From Triatoma infestans (lineage: Eukaryota; Arthropoda; Insecta; Hemiptera; Reduviidae): a DNA stretch of 64,000 bases. The position numbers were made by a program, and so were the translations under genes. The stretch lies in contig JAAEAF010003405.1 of NCBI GenBank assembly GCA_011037195.1, forward strand, positions 40,451 to 104,450, read 5' to 3'. Shown here piece by piece: positions 21,990-34,010 of this stretch. How positions within the stretch are numbered: the stretch's first letter is position 1; every line of letters starts with the position of its first letter. Under the pieces are notes generated by a model, which saw only the letters and a list, made by a program, of their open reading frames with translations, was not told the DNA's origin and ran no database searches.

Positions 21990-23090
21990 GCTGCTCAGAG
22001 GTGTCAATCTCTGAGAAGAGAGGATAAGTAAAATTGGTACCTAATAAGAAACTTTTGGTAAACGAGTGTTTAGTAAAGTAACTTTTAATAAAGTACTGAT
22101 TGGGGATTAAGAGAGAAAACAAAAATGCAAAGAATTTTGTTATACCCCAGTATTCCAATTTTTGTTTCGAAAAATTAGTATATACTCGTATTTGTCAAGT
22201 TTACTATCATTTAAAAGTGTGTGGAAATGTGCATTGAATCTACTTGCGATTTTCTAAAATTCCAGTTTTAATGGATTAGGAGTGGTGGCTACTAATTTGA
22301 TGGCTGAAATTGGTGTGAAATATGAAAATCAAGCGGATTTTGGATGTTTATTGAGACAGTGACGATAAAGCATAAAATTCACTTCTAACCTAAAGGTTCC
22401 TTATGATGGTTGCTTCGGCAGCCGTAGTGATTGTACTTAGAATGTAGTCGTCAGTAAAGTGGACAATATGTGGGTAGGTGTGTGTGTGTGTTGGTAACGA
22501 ATTTGCGTATGTATTCACTAAAACCAAAAATCGTTGCTTTACATTGCATTGTGTGGAGGTTAGTAGGGGGTTTCAGAGTAACTGTTGTTGTGGTTGTGTA
22601 GTGGAAGAAAGCAATGAAAATAAATAGTTTTGTAAAATATATTAAATAGTAAATTTACCTTCAAAAAGAGTATTTTAGAGTCAGGTACTGTAAATTGGGG
22701 ATTGCTAGTAGAGCAGCATTCCTTCGAACAGGCTGTACTCTACCTTCCAACAAAGAACACAGTCTCACTTCTGCTTCCAAAGCCAGAACAGAACACTTCA
22801 GAAAGCCAGAACACTTCAGGAATTGCTCAGTGCCAATGATAGATATTTGCCTTTATCTAGATAAACGTTATTTTATTAAGACACAGTGTGATATTGTAAT
22901 ATACTTAAACTTGCTTAAAGAATAATATATGTATTTATAAAAGCAGTGTGATCTCTTAATTATTACTAATACTTCTCTCTTAACCGTATATACATACAAG
23001 CCCTTTACGCTAAAACGCTCACGCCACAAGCTACCTATACACATCATCACACCAAAACATTACAGTTGGTTCCGCAGAGCTGGAAAGCAT
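21990..23090. other. AT-rich region, nothing recognised
   Basis: A local direct repeat of AGAACACTTCAG with spacing about 19 bases at 22792-22820. No recognisable gene. Confidence 0.5.
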
Positions 23091-23276
23091 CGGAGATATT
23101 TTCCGTGATAGCCTGCTCCTTTTTGTGATCATCGACCGGTTTCGGGCGTTTGCCCATCATCAGAATCTTTTTGTCAAACAGTACTACAGTGTATCAACTG
23201 TATTTGCTCTGTGCAAGTCTATGATATTACACTGTTGACCACAAAAAGGAGCAGGCTGTCACGGAAAATATCTCTG
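23091..23276 (-). mobile_element. 186-bp foldback element with hammerhead-like core
   Basis: Arms of 37 bases at 23091-23127 and 23240-23276 are inverted copies of each other (35 of 37 match; GCCTGCTCCTTTTTGTG is shared exactly). On the minus strand just after the right arm and loop comes CTGATGA (23163-23157), T, a GGGC-AAAC-GCCC hairpin, GAAAC (23143-23139) and CCGGTC, then the other arm. This has the box order of a hammerhead ribozyme (CUGAUGA, stem II, GAAA, stem III, GUC). One extra base follows CUGAUGA and stem I is short, so activity is unproven. Penelope-like retroelements are known to carry such minimal hammerheads in their terminal repeats; assignment here is inference. Confidence 0.6.
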
Positions 23277-24595
23277 AATGTAACTGTTGTTCGTTGTTGT
23301 TAAGGCTGGTGGGATATCATCAGTGACGTCAAGCACCCTGAAGAAGTAAGTGGCTAGTCTACTTCCCACTTACGGGGAATGTCAATTTGATTTTAACCAA
23401 CACATTTATTACTTCATCAATATCGAATTAATTTCCCAATTTACAGTTTAGAATGTGACAATGTTATAATACTTAAACTTTTGATTGTCTCTTGAATATA
23501 ATTCCATTGGTTTACAATATTTATTTTGGAATTTAGCGCCGGTTCTAGGAAGGCAATGTCCTACGCAAATTTCTGCGCTGGGCTTCAATTAATGCATGTT
23601 CAAAACTATAGTTAATCATTTTCTTAATTCTATTATTAATTTCTTTAGAAATTAATGCTATTTTATGAAATAATAATCATAAACAGGAATCATTCAACAA
23701 TATGCAGATAGTATGACAAAAATATATACTGGGTAATGGCAGTGAACTATATTTACACGGAAACAGTCGCAAAACTCCCTCTCTCTATTTTCAACCATTT
23801 GGAGTCACAAGTTTTTGAGTGGAATCAAAATGTTATATGGAAAAATGATTGTTCACAGTTAAACTTTTAAAAATTCCTTTTATTTTATTTTATTTTTTTT
23901 AAGTTAACTTTGGATAAATTCTGTCCAACTGACACGGTGAAAAATGATGGTGCCATGTGTGCATTAATATCATGAAAATACTTTTATAGAATATTTTGCG
24001 GCGAGATCAAAGGAATAAAAAATAAATAGCAAAATAAAAAATAAATAGACTTTTATTTATATTTGATAAAAATGGAATTAGCGTAAAATTCAAGTTGATT
24101 AAATTCTTTATGGTATAAATCTTGATGCTGATGCATTATTTGAAACTTGTAAAATTTTGTTTCTATTTGAATAAAATTGTAGCCAAAAATCTTGTTTTGA
24201 ATTTTCTACATCTTTTTTTCTATGTAAAGTTGGTGAAAGTTTTCGAAAAACAATGATGATAGAATGGAAAATTTCCATTTTTCTATTAAGAAAATAATTA
24301 ATAATAATTTATATGTTTACGAATATTATCTGTTGATAATTATAATAAAAGAAGCATTTAATACAGTGAAATTAATGAATATGCCATTGCTATAATACGA
24401 ATCTTGAAATAGATTATTGAAAGTTTCTAGATCACAGACATGATCGCAGGCTCTTCATTATTATGCATCTTTTTGTCGCGTATACCTTGAGCCTTGATTA
24501 TTAATGTAGCAATAGTTATATGTGATTATTAATGAACAATTTTCTCGAGCAATCTCTGCCATCGTAATGTGATTTTCCACCCGCAGATTAGTTGG
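23277..24595. other. AT-rich region; one small shared patch
   Basis: 23295-23395 (GAAGAAGTAAGTGGCTAGTC, then GGGGAATGTCAATTTGAT) resembles 39335-39430 and, less well, 29205-29265, suggesting a minor repeat. The rest is low-complexity AT sequence. Confidence 0.45.
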
Positions 24596-24599
24596 AAGG

Positions 24600-25479
24600 A
24601 AGGAAGATGTGTTCATACTGTAACAAAAAGAAGTTAACTTTTTGATTCTATTGTTTCGGCTACATTGCTTTACGGATCACAAATCTGGGCTTCAAAGTAT
24701 GTTAATACAATAGAGTTCAGATTATATTTATACTTTAGGCAGTTATTTTGTTGACCAAGAAACACCTCGGATCAGAGTGGCAGTTTGGATACTGGGCGGG
24801 CTCCATTGAGTGTCCTATTGGGTCAGACTAGTTAATATGAATGAGAGAAGAATCCCAGAATTGTGTTTCAATAGGTTGAAGGTTCTTGACAGCAATGTGA
24901 ATAGAAATATAGAATGTAATTGGTTTTCACAGTTGCGAGTTTGACTCGGTGTGTTTTAAGAGAATGATATTGTCTATTGTAACGATGCTGGACATATTAC
25001 TAAGATTACCAGATTTATTAGAAAAATGGGGAAGTCATTTGATATCTCTCGATGTTAAAGAGCTATTGATTCAAGATACTCGGTTATTTATAGAGAAAAT
25101 ATTAGGCAGTTAGGTGCATGGAGCAATATTTTTGTTGTGATATTTACATAGTTAAAATAAGCCTGGTTAGTAAATTAAGAATTTCGTCTGATAAGGTAAT
25201 CAAACTCTGGAGTAAACATGTGGATCACATTTAATTAATAGTAATGAACTCTACACCGTGTATAACTTGAATGAGCCCAAAAACATGCAACACATTATAC
25301 TCCAATGTCCAGTGTACAACCCGGTTAGGAAGTATTATTTGCAGTCTTTTCTGTCACAAGTAGTGATTTTGAAAACCTTGCTAGTGATAAAATCTAAAGA
25401 CCGATTGGGTAAATTGTACAAATTTATGGTTGAGATTTTAAAGATCAAGTCTTTTTTAATCAATGTGTATCATGCGTAA
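24600..25479 (+). pseudogene. LINE ORF2 C-terminus, decayed
   Basis: Reads ATLLYGSQIWASKYVNTIEF, FRQLFC-PRNTSDQ, LDTGRAPLSVLL, then FNRLKVLDSNVNRNIE. The last stretch is open from 25258 to 25479: YNLNEPKNMQHIILQCPVYN followed by VRKYYL. The LLYGxxxW, LPRNTP and terminal NEPENxxHxxxxCPxY blocks are typical of the region after the RT in CR1/L2-like non-LTR elements. Stops and frame changes are frequent in the first two thirds. No RT domain lies upstream. The element at 58215-59420 (minus) shows the same blocks. Confidence 0.75.
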
Positions 25480-25480
25480 T

Positions 25481-25620
25481 ATATATATATATTAATAATG
25501 AATGAAATGGATTGTAATTGAAGTGATTTATTTACTTATGTTTTATTTATATTTTTAGTAACTTTTATAGTAATAAAATAATAATAATATTAATAATAAT
25601 AATAATAATAATAAGAATAA
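25481..25620. repeat. (AT)n and (AAT)n microsatellites
   Basis: ATATATATATAT at 25481-25495 and AAT/ATA units at about 25575-25617, just after the LINE 3' end, as is common for non-LTR tails. Confidence 0.8.
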
Positions 25621-27050
25621 TCACTTGTAATCTCACCTGTAATTTGGCATAAATATAGAATTTTTATCTGTCTATCTGTCTTGAATCTATCATCTATCAG
25701 TAAAAAAAAGGCAGAAGTTTTCAGATACATTAACAGTAATAGTACATCTTTGTTTGAAACTTGTATTGCTGTATCCTGAGGGCTTTAAGGTGCGGTTTAC
25801 AAATCAACAGTATGCATTTTCCTAATCTAGAAACTTCTGAAGCCGAAAGAAATGAAACCAAAAATTAAATTTTGAGTTTTTAGTTTTCTTTCTCCAATAA
25901 ACTTGGTTCGCTACCTTTGATGGACAACTTTCATGGAACCCATATCAAGATTAAATCGACAGGAACTTAACAAACGAAAAAAGCTACTTGTAAGACGATT
26001 GTAATTAATCGGAACAAAAGCAACTAAGAAAGAACCGTTTACTATCACTGACGTGAACGTACAGACTTTGAAATGTTGTGGGCTTCAATTAAGCGCCAAG
26101 AATGCTCAGAAAAATCTTCGTCAAATGCTTCATTTTTATGTCCCTAATTCTTCTACTCTTCCAACGATCTCAGAACTCCGTTGATATTTTTGTTTGTTTC
26201 AAACCAGGGGCATTATTTGAGATCGCACTCATATCTACCCATAACAGTACAAAAAGAAAAATGCGAAATAGACTGGTCACGTACAGACATATAAATACAT
26301 AAAGATTGTCCAACAAACATGCACATATACTTTATATTCCCACTATTATATATATATAATGGCACTAAACTAATCTCCTTCCAGTATTCGATAATCTATT
26401 AAAAATTAAGCTAATTCTTACGATTACTTGTTTTAATCGCATTCATTTCCGGATTTGGACAATGAAATTTCTCTTTCATTCCAATCATACATTCTGCCTA
26501 TCTAACGATATCCTTACAAATTAACCTCCTTCCCATACACTATATTCCTGGATGGAGCCACATTATTAAAACTAAGCATAAACCTACAAAATGTAGAATG
26601 AACTCATTCATGGCATAAATTACATTCATTCCAGACATGTACTTAATTACATAACTTAACATATCTAGCTTAATCTCTATCTGTCCATGTCATTCGAAGT
26701 CTTAATGTTGGCTCAGATACCCACATGTAACTGGAATAGCAAAAACTAAATATCGAAAACTCCATTTGATTCGAATCTTTTTTCCTTTTTCTCAAATTCA
26801 CTGATTCAACATCTAGCATTCAACAGTTGTTCCACATAATCCAACTCGTCGGCTTAGTCGCTGTTGACCCCTTCATAAACAAATTCCCATATGAGAGTGT
26901 TGCCTATGCCTCTCCTCTAGTTAATTTAGTCCAGAATAACACACACCAAATTCACTTATTGTATTTTGTATTTACTGAAAGGCAAATAACACAATAAATT
27001 AATAGAATTCAGTCCAAAGTTTAGAATATCTAATTCGTTTAACGAGTATA
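25621..27050. other. unassigned DNA
   Basis: 26380-26960 is C/T-richer than the surroundings but shows no motif. The 66-codon frame at 26102-26302 has a hydrophobic N-terminus but no family resemblance and no context; not called. Confidence 0.45.
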
Positions 27051-27640
27051 GAGAGGGGGGGGAGTGAAAAGTATTTATATCATTTTCATTTAGTTTATTA
27101 TCTTGGAGGAAATTAAATAAGTTTTTTTCCTTTGTAATAACCAGGTTTACTATATAGTAAAGTTCTTAGTAAGATATATATAGTGGTTATGAGTGATATG
27201 TGGATGTTTGTATGTTTATGTACATTTGTGTGTGTGTGTGTGTGTGTGTGTGTTTTTATAACCTAAGTGCCATGTGTCAAGTATCTAGACGAATGTGGTA
27301 AAGAAAGAGAAAATCGAGCTAAGGCCGACCCGGGTGAGTATGGTAAGGTTTTTAGTAGTTGTTGTAGCGAAATATAGAGGGCGTAGTAGATGGAAGTGTG
27401 CGCGGTAGGACTGTTGTCAGAATGGTTCCTTCTTCTTTTACACGTCTGTACTTCTCGTTTCAGGATATATACTGACAGTGACAATCCTCTCCTCTCAGCC
27501 CTGTAAACATTTCTACTTCTTCTTCTTCTTCTTCTACTTACTCTGACTGCTTCTGCTTGCTTCTTACTTCTCTGTTGCTTACACATTTTGTGTGATACTT
27601 CACCACATACAAACAACAAACTCTACCAACTCCACCCTGG
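27051..27640. other. GC-richer segment with (TG)n and (TTC)n; possible non-coding exon edge
   Basis: Holds (TG)n at 27228-27253 and a TTC tract at 27511-27535. On plus, CGACCCGG is followed by a good donor GTGAGTAT (27334). The frame before it is open for about 20 codons, so a 5' exon is possible but unsupported by other signals. The 118-codon minus frame (27263-27619) owes its RRRRRR run to the TTC tract and has no recognisable domain. Confidence 0.25.
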
Positions 27641-30570
27641 CATACACACGATGATACTGTATACACGACTTCTTGTGGTTACGTGTGTTTTATATATATC
27701 TATATATATATCATAAACTATAATATGGCTGTAGTTGCGCGTATGTGAATAATGCCACTCTAGATACATTTGCACCAATGTATGTTATACAATAAACCAT
27801 GAGCTGCCAAATACACTTCCTGTTGCCATTTATTCTTCTACAATTTCCTTTTACACTTAACGAATCTACTTCAAATTCCATCATTAAGTCAGACAACGCT
27901 TACAGCATTCTCTATTTTTGCTGAAAAATCTTGTGTAGCGATCTATCTCATTGATGTACAAATATCACGTGATGTACGTGTATTTATAGTAATATCTCGC
28001 TCTTGATGAATTGTGGGGAAGAGAAAGAGCGAGATGAATTATATAGTAACGTTTGTTTAGAATTATTGCACCCATTCGGGTTTTTTCGAAAGCACAGCGT
28101 TCTTAGTGCACCCCCTAATACATCGCCAATAGTTGCCTTCTATCCTAACCTCGATATGGTTGGGAACTCTGCTCTGTTTCACAGGGGAATGCTGATCGTA
28201 GGATAGGCCAAAATAGTGGTTTGCCAAAGAAATCTTTTAGAAGGATTGTTAAACAAACATATCAAGTTCTTATACAAGCTATTGGATTATAAGATACGCA
28301 GAACTTAAAGAACTTAAGTATATATAAGTAGTAATACTTTTTGATTTTTTAAATATGTATTAAATTTCTAACTTATTCGAGAGCGGAACAGGCACAAGGT
28401 CAAACCTTAGTGTATACATGAGGTTTAGAAGAGAATAGAAAAAGAAGAAATGGTCTTCCATCAGCCCAAATTACCGAGAAACTTTATTGTATTATAAACT
28501 GATTCTCAAAAGCAGACCAGACAGCCGCTAGGGCTCTTCTGTACAGCTCGTGACCGCAAGTGATTCCTATCCAGTTGAAGAAATCTCGCTTTTCTCAAGC
28601 ACTTGAAATGACCCTAGAAAAAAATGAAGCTGAAACTTCTCAATCAAGCAAATTTGATAATGGTCACTCCCAGCCGCCCAATAAGATCATCTTGTTTTTT
28701 GAAAATATAAATCCTGATAAATAGATCTACTATAACTCTTACAAGAACCATCACCCTAGTTAAACAGTATGCCGTAAGCTTTTGGGAAGATTGTTCAATA
28801 AACACATTTTCCTGCTATCGTATTCTTCCACCAGGGTACTGATTCATCGTGAACCCGGAATTTTGCAGCTATCCCAAACATGCTGCAGAAGAGTTCCGAA
28901 CCTAAAAGGCTATTTGAGCATTTCCGGTTTGTCCGCTTTCCCACTGCCCACATTCCTTTCAGGTCCTATAATCAAATATGATGATTTAGTAAGAAAGGTG
29001 TATAATAAAACAACTGCCCTAAAAGATCTATGTGTTAACTAAGATATTAGTGTTTGTAATAAGAGTGTAGCCCTTTGGAAAATGAACAATGTATAAATGT
29101 GATAGTGAACTGGGGTTTGCATATGGCTGGGTACGCTAGCTGAGAATTAGGGGTGTCAGTGTAAGTATTTTTCGTATAGGACTGGGATATACCCGCAGGC
29201 AACCAAGTTTTCTGAAGAAGTGGCGACTCCACTCCCTCCTTTTGGGGAATCCTCACCGACAGTTTCTATTACTGTTTCTCCTTAAATCCAGACTTCAGCA
29301 AGTTTCTTAAATGAATCTTCCAATTCAAGAATAAAAATTGGTTTTTATGACCCATAAAATATTTTTTCTTTTTCAGTTTCACTGAATTTGGTAATCAATT
29401 GGATAAGGACCGGAAGCAATAGCAAGAATAAACCACATCAAAAACAATTAAATAAAAATAGAGATAATTCTATAAATCATGGATCTCAAACTTATTCGTA
29501 CTGTTGAACCTCTTTCTATAGATCAGTATTTTCACATGCTCTACAAATAATTTACTAGCAACGATAATATGTATGTCATTGTCATTTTTCCAGAATGGAT
29601 TGTAAATAACTATATAATATAAAACCACCGTGAGGAAAACAGTAACTCCGAGAACCACATGTCAAACTGCTCTTGACTCATGTTGAAGGCTGGTATCCCC
29701 TCTTTTGAAACGTTTAAAACAAAAATGCTGCCGCAATTTCGATGCGCCACTCCCGCTCTATCACTGCACAAATTTCTTGGCTGCCATCTTTGTGCTGTAT
29801 CCTTTACTTCCAATAATTGAGCGCCACTCAACCATCAAGAAGTCAGTGATTCAGTCTTGCATTCATAACCATCAAGAAAACATCCCCAACAATCTGCCAG
29901 CTCAGTTTGACATTCTATCACGCTATCACACTCTTTCTATATCAATGCTGTAAAGTGATTGTAGTGAGGGCTGTGGTTGGTTAAAAAATATATTCAGTGT
30001 TTAGTCAGTGTACTTTTTCTACTCTTCATATTTTTCAGTCCACCCTACAAAAACACCATTACAACAGAATAAATTAAATACCTAAAATTTCTCTTATTCT
30101 CCCCGTTCTCTTGCTTTTACATATTTATTCATAACAAGAAAAACAGAGACCTTGGAAATACTGAAGTTCTATTTTTTATTGGTTCAGCTACTGAAAAAAC
30201 TGCTAATGAAAAATATGGTCTTATTAGAAAGAAAACAAAAAAATATACGAGGCACATTGATTAAACTGTATTTCAATATCTGTTGACTTTACTTTTATTA
30301 AAGTTAGGAGTTAATGAAAAATTGACGGTTAAAAAGAGTGAAAGAAGTTCTGAAAAAACTCGAGTTGAGTGCGCACATTTTCATAATAACAGCTCGCTTT
30401 CCTCGTAAAAGTTTAAACATTTTTTTTTTTAATTATTATTACAAACATAGCTATATATTTTTACTTTGTTCATTAACTGTAGGTAACCTGTTGAAATGTT
30501 ATAGATCATTTGGTCGGGGGAAAATGGAGGTGAGACTTCTGTGCATTCATCCCCTGGCAGAATTAGTTTT
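27641..30570. other. mostly unassigned DNA
   Basis: Several frames of 60-86 codons (28003-28206, 28782-29042, 29610-29831 minus, 29705-29953 plus) lie in less AT-rich patches and may be worn transposon coding sequence, but none shows a motif I can name. 29130-29270 carries the GAAGAAGTGGCGACTCCACT / TTTTGGGGAAT patch resembling 39335-39430. Confidence 0.4.
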
Positions 30571-30573
30571 ATA

Positions 30574-31685
30574 TTACTTTCTCTTACTCCTAGTAAGAGG
30601 AAGTATTGTAAACGTGTCAAATTTTCGATATCGAGTTTTCACCGGAAATATCCGTTTTGAGGTTCACTAAGTCCAAAAAAGTGGTTTTTAGAAAATGGTG
30701 TGTGTATGTGTGTGTGTGTGTGCTCAATAACGAAAAATCACAGAAAGTTCAAACTTGAAATTCCGTTTGGCTACCAACATGGGATCCGATAGTAGGTTAT
30801 CTGTCAAAATTCCTCAACCGGAAGTATCACTTTACTGAATGTTTTTACTTTCTCCTACTCGTAGTATGTGTGTGTGTGTGTGTATATGTGAACAGCATAG
30901 CTCAAAAACGAAAAACCGTAGAAACTTCAAAGTTGATATTCCGTTAGGTATCACCAGGGATCCGACAGATTACTAATCTGTTAAAGTACCACTTTAGTGA
31001 ATGTTTTTTTCTTTCACTTTTTTGCAATTGTTTCAAAAATGCCTCCAACGATTTTCTTCAAACTTGCTATATCAAATAGACATACAAACAGCTTCAACTT
31101 TTATTTGAAACATTTCGCCGGGAAAACTTTTTTAAGTGCACTTTTTGGGAGATGGTTGGGGTTAGGTTTTCCTTTAAAGTGCTATTTCACTTTATTATAC
31201 AATTCTATAATCTAAATAACATGAATTAAAATTAAATACTTTATTGAAATTCCGAGCTTGAAGAAAAACGACCGGAAGTGCGTTTTTATTGAGAAATATT
31301 TTTCTAAAACCGCTTCAATTATTTTCTTTAAAGTATGTGAACTACTCATATAGCTACAACTTTTATTTGAAACGTTTCTCCGGGAAACTCATTTAAGCGG
31401 GCTTTTGGGGTAAGGGTAGGGTATGTTTGCTTCTGAAGTACTATCTTAATTGATTATACAATTCTACCACCTAGAGAAAATTAATTAGAAATAAATAGAT
31501 TGCCAAAATTCCAAGTTTCATGAAAACCGGAAATGCGTTTTTATCAACAGGTTTTTCAGTTTTTGTGATTTTCTCTACAAACAACGACGAATTTCATTAA
31601 ATTTGGTACACTAACTACAAAGTTTGTCAATTACAATTTTGAAAACTGGAATAAGAGAAAGTAGTGTCAGTGCTTCACACTAGAT
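30574..31685 (+). mobile_element. family A repeat, long copy with tandem internal modules
   Basis: The 5' end is ACTTTCTCTTACTCC (30576-30590), whose reverse complement recurs with one mismatch at 31648-31662. The 5' hairpin is CTCTTACT-CCT-AGTAAGAG (30581-30599). The 3' region TGCTTCACACTAGA weakens the second hairpin. A TG tract occupies 30699-30722, and a second partial 5' block with its own TG tract repeats at 30845-30900. Modules of about 250-290 bases repeat from about 30990, 31280 and 31535, each with a TTTTTCxxTTTTTGCGATTTT core and TTTATTTGAAACxTTTC-CCGGGAAA. No coding capacity: the 110-, 63- and 72-codon frames here are shadows. Confidence 0.88.
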
Positions 31686-31844
31686 TTTTTTATATTTATC
31701 TGCAGCTCTTTGAAGATGGAATAATATTTAGGTGGAAGTGAATATGGGCACGAAAGCAAGCTAGAGTTTACCAATGGATACACTCAACCTAAGCACACTT
31801 CTACAATCTCTGAAGGATATATATATATATAGTGTTGATTATTG

Positions 31845-32215
31845 GAGTTATGTCATTGTAGGTTTTGTCAAACTGGGGCAGGCTAAGACATTTCTGTGAC
31901 AGCTATGACCAGGGTAAGATTTTAGGACACCAGATTTGGCAAAAGCAGGCTCCACTGCTAACAGTTTACTTCCTGGAACATTATCGACTAAGGGGGCTTA
32001 GAACATCATAGCTCCTGCTGATCTGTGGGAAGACCTTAATACAACTCTTGGTATACTGCAATGCTATCAGCATATCATCCCTAGAAGCCTGGGCACATCT
32101 CGGGTATTAGAGAAGGAGATATCCTCCTTAGACCCTTCCCTGATCTAAGAAATTTCTTAGTGAAGCCGTCTTGAATAGGCAGTAGCACTATCCTTTATTG
32201 CTTTTTACACTCCTC
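31845..32215 (+). pseudogene. LINE 3' end, zinc-knuckle tail, decayed
   Basis: Broken frames give GVMSLCRFCQTGAG, a CxxC knuckle as in the last part of RNase H-bearing LINE ORF2. They also give SLGTSRVLEKEISSLDPSLI, the terminal LGxxxxxxxEISxLxPSxIxxF block. Similar terminal blocks are at 44340-44680 and 50170-50490, so this is one family present as three 3' fragments. Confidence 0.6.
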
Positions 32216-33030
32216 ACACATGTTCATACATTTTACAATGTCAAATTTTACAAAAATGAAAATATTTTATCAATAATGGAAATTGGAAAATCTTTGTTTT
32301 ATTACAATCAAAGGTTTCTTTTATTTTGTCTATTTAAATAATTCTGTTTACAGGAATCAAAAAGAAAAAATCCTGCTCATTACCCAGTCTGTGTGATGGC
32401 AATCACTACGAACTAAGAAGGACTACTGAAGGGCACAAAGAGAAGGGCTCATTAGTGTTGTCAACAAGGTGTGCCACTTGGCCCCGGTAGTAATCTTGAC
32501 TTTATTCAACCTTTAGGAAACTGTAAGCAAAGAAGTCTTGCACAAGATCGGGGAAAGGGCAGATGGAAAAAAGAAAAATCCCCCTTTAATTTTTTATTTG
32601 TTATTTCATTCACAAGTCTTAAAAAAACAACAACAAAAATTGTTAATAAAGAAAAATTTTGAATTTATTATTGTACAAATGATTGTTTACAAAATAATGA
32701 TTTGCCAGAGTCCTTATTAATTAATTTTATTGCAATTACAGATTTGAAAGTTGCTTTTTGTTGTATTCCTCTTAAATTATTGCAAAACAATCAGCCATCG
32801 CTTATTTGTATCAATGGTTTGCACAGAATTATATCTGTGCAGTTACCAGCAAGTTTAAATAAATTTATTAGAGAATTAATTTAGAACATTCTACGAAACT
32901 CAAAAAACTATATTTACAGTCAAGTCGCACCTTGACTAACTTTAGGACTTGTAGTTTATGGATATTGACCGAAAACTTCGTGTCTTATTAAATGGTGATC
33001 GTAATAAAACGGCATCCTGAGATATTTCAA
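32216..33030. other. AT-rich region, nothing firm
   Basis: 32380-32560 is less AT-rich and a frame can be read as QQGVPLGPGSNLDFIQPLG, faintly like an RT QGxPLxP motif; too weak to call. The rest is featureless. Confidence 0.4.
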
Positions 33031-33034
33031 AGAA

Positions 33035-33845
33035 ACTTTTTACTTCTCTTAGAAAGGGGAAGTATTTCCCTTTTTTATGAGTCGTGCCAGATACATGTTT
33101 GTAGGTCCAATGAAAACGAATAAAATGTTTTTAGCGAAGGGTCGTATGTATGTTAAAATATCTCAAAAAGGAAAAGTTGTTGAATGCTCAAACTTAGTAT
33201 ACCACTTACCACCGCATCAAACATGAAAATTTTGGGCAAGATCCAAAAATCGGAAGTGCAGCTTTACTGAATAGATTTTTCAGTTTTTCATGATTTTCTC
33301 AAAAGCGGCTACAACAATTTCCTTTAAACAATTTGTATAGCCTACGCATAAGAATAATTACAATTTTTATTTGAAACAATACTCCGGGAAAAAATCCTTT
33401 ACGATGGTTTATGGGAGAGATCCGGGTAATATGTTTTCCTCTAAAGTGTTATTTTAGCTTATTATACAATTCTATCATCAAAATAATATTAATTGGAATT
33501 AAATATGTTTTTAAAATAAGGAATTTGAAGAAAAACGGTATACTGGAAGTGCGTTTTTACTGAACAGTTAAATCAATTATCTAAGATTTTATCCATAAAA
33601 ACATTCATGAATTTCATTAAATTTGTTACACTAACCACGAATGATTAGGTAAGAGACCTATCACTTTTGTTAGGATATTCTTGTCGTGGAAATTCAATTA
33701 GAGAAATTTGTGGGTTAGGGATGTATTGTTTCCTCAAAAAACTCATTTTGTTAAATTTTATGTACTGATTTAAAATTAAATTTAGTAAAATGGTATTAAG
33801 TATAAGTTTGAAGAAAGTTTGAGACTTAAAATAAAATGTAAATTT
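33035..33845 (+). mobile_element. family A repeat, diverged copy
   Basis: CTTTTTACTTCTCTTAGAAA and GGGGAAGTATTTCCC at the 5' end, GGAAGTGCAGCTTTACTGAA near 33248, module at 33265-33535, a second partial module from 33545, and AATTTGTTACACTAACCACG near 33620. The TG tract is lost. The 3' hairpin is not seen. Confidence 0.75.
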
Positions 33846-33889
33846 TAATTGTGTAAACTACAGTAAGAGTGACAAACAAACACACAATT

Positions 33890-34010
33890 GCTAAAAACAA
33901 ATATTTTCATTCTCGGACGACCTCAAATCAGGCACTTCCGGTAAAAATTTAATTTCAAACTTTTAATACGATCGTAATACTTCCTTTTTCACAGAAGGTA
34001 AAAAAATAGA
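33890..34010 (-). mobile_element. family A repeat, 5' end fragment
   Basis: Plus-strand CAGGCACTTCCGGTAAAAAT, CTTTTAATACGATCGTAATACTTCC, then TTTTTCACAGAAGGTAAAAAA: the reversed first 110 bases of the family, with a degenerate hairpin. It faces the preceding plus copy. Confidence 0.65.

Noticed and set aside
27263..27619. 118-codon Arg-rich minus frame
   Set aside because: The RRRRRR run is a TTC microsatellite read in reverse; the rest resembles nothing.
30338..31215. Open frames of 110, 63 and 72 codons, with similar peptides at 39659-39928 and 62172-62360
   Set aside because: The shared peptide (PPTIFFKL, FLKHFAGK-type) comes from the family A repeat. Frames break differently in each copy and substitutions show no coding pattern.
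30574..31685. Helitron interpretation of family A
   Set aside because: A hairpin lies near one end, but no 5' TC or 3' CTRR end is visible, and inverted repeats at both ends argue against it.
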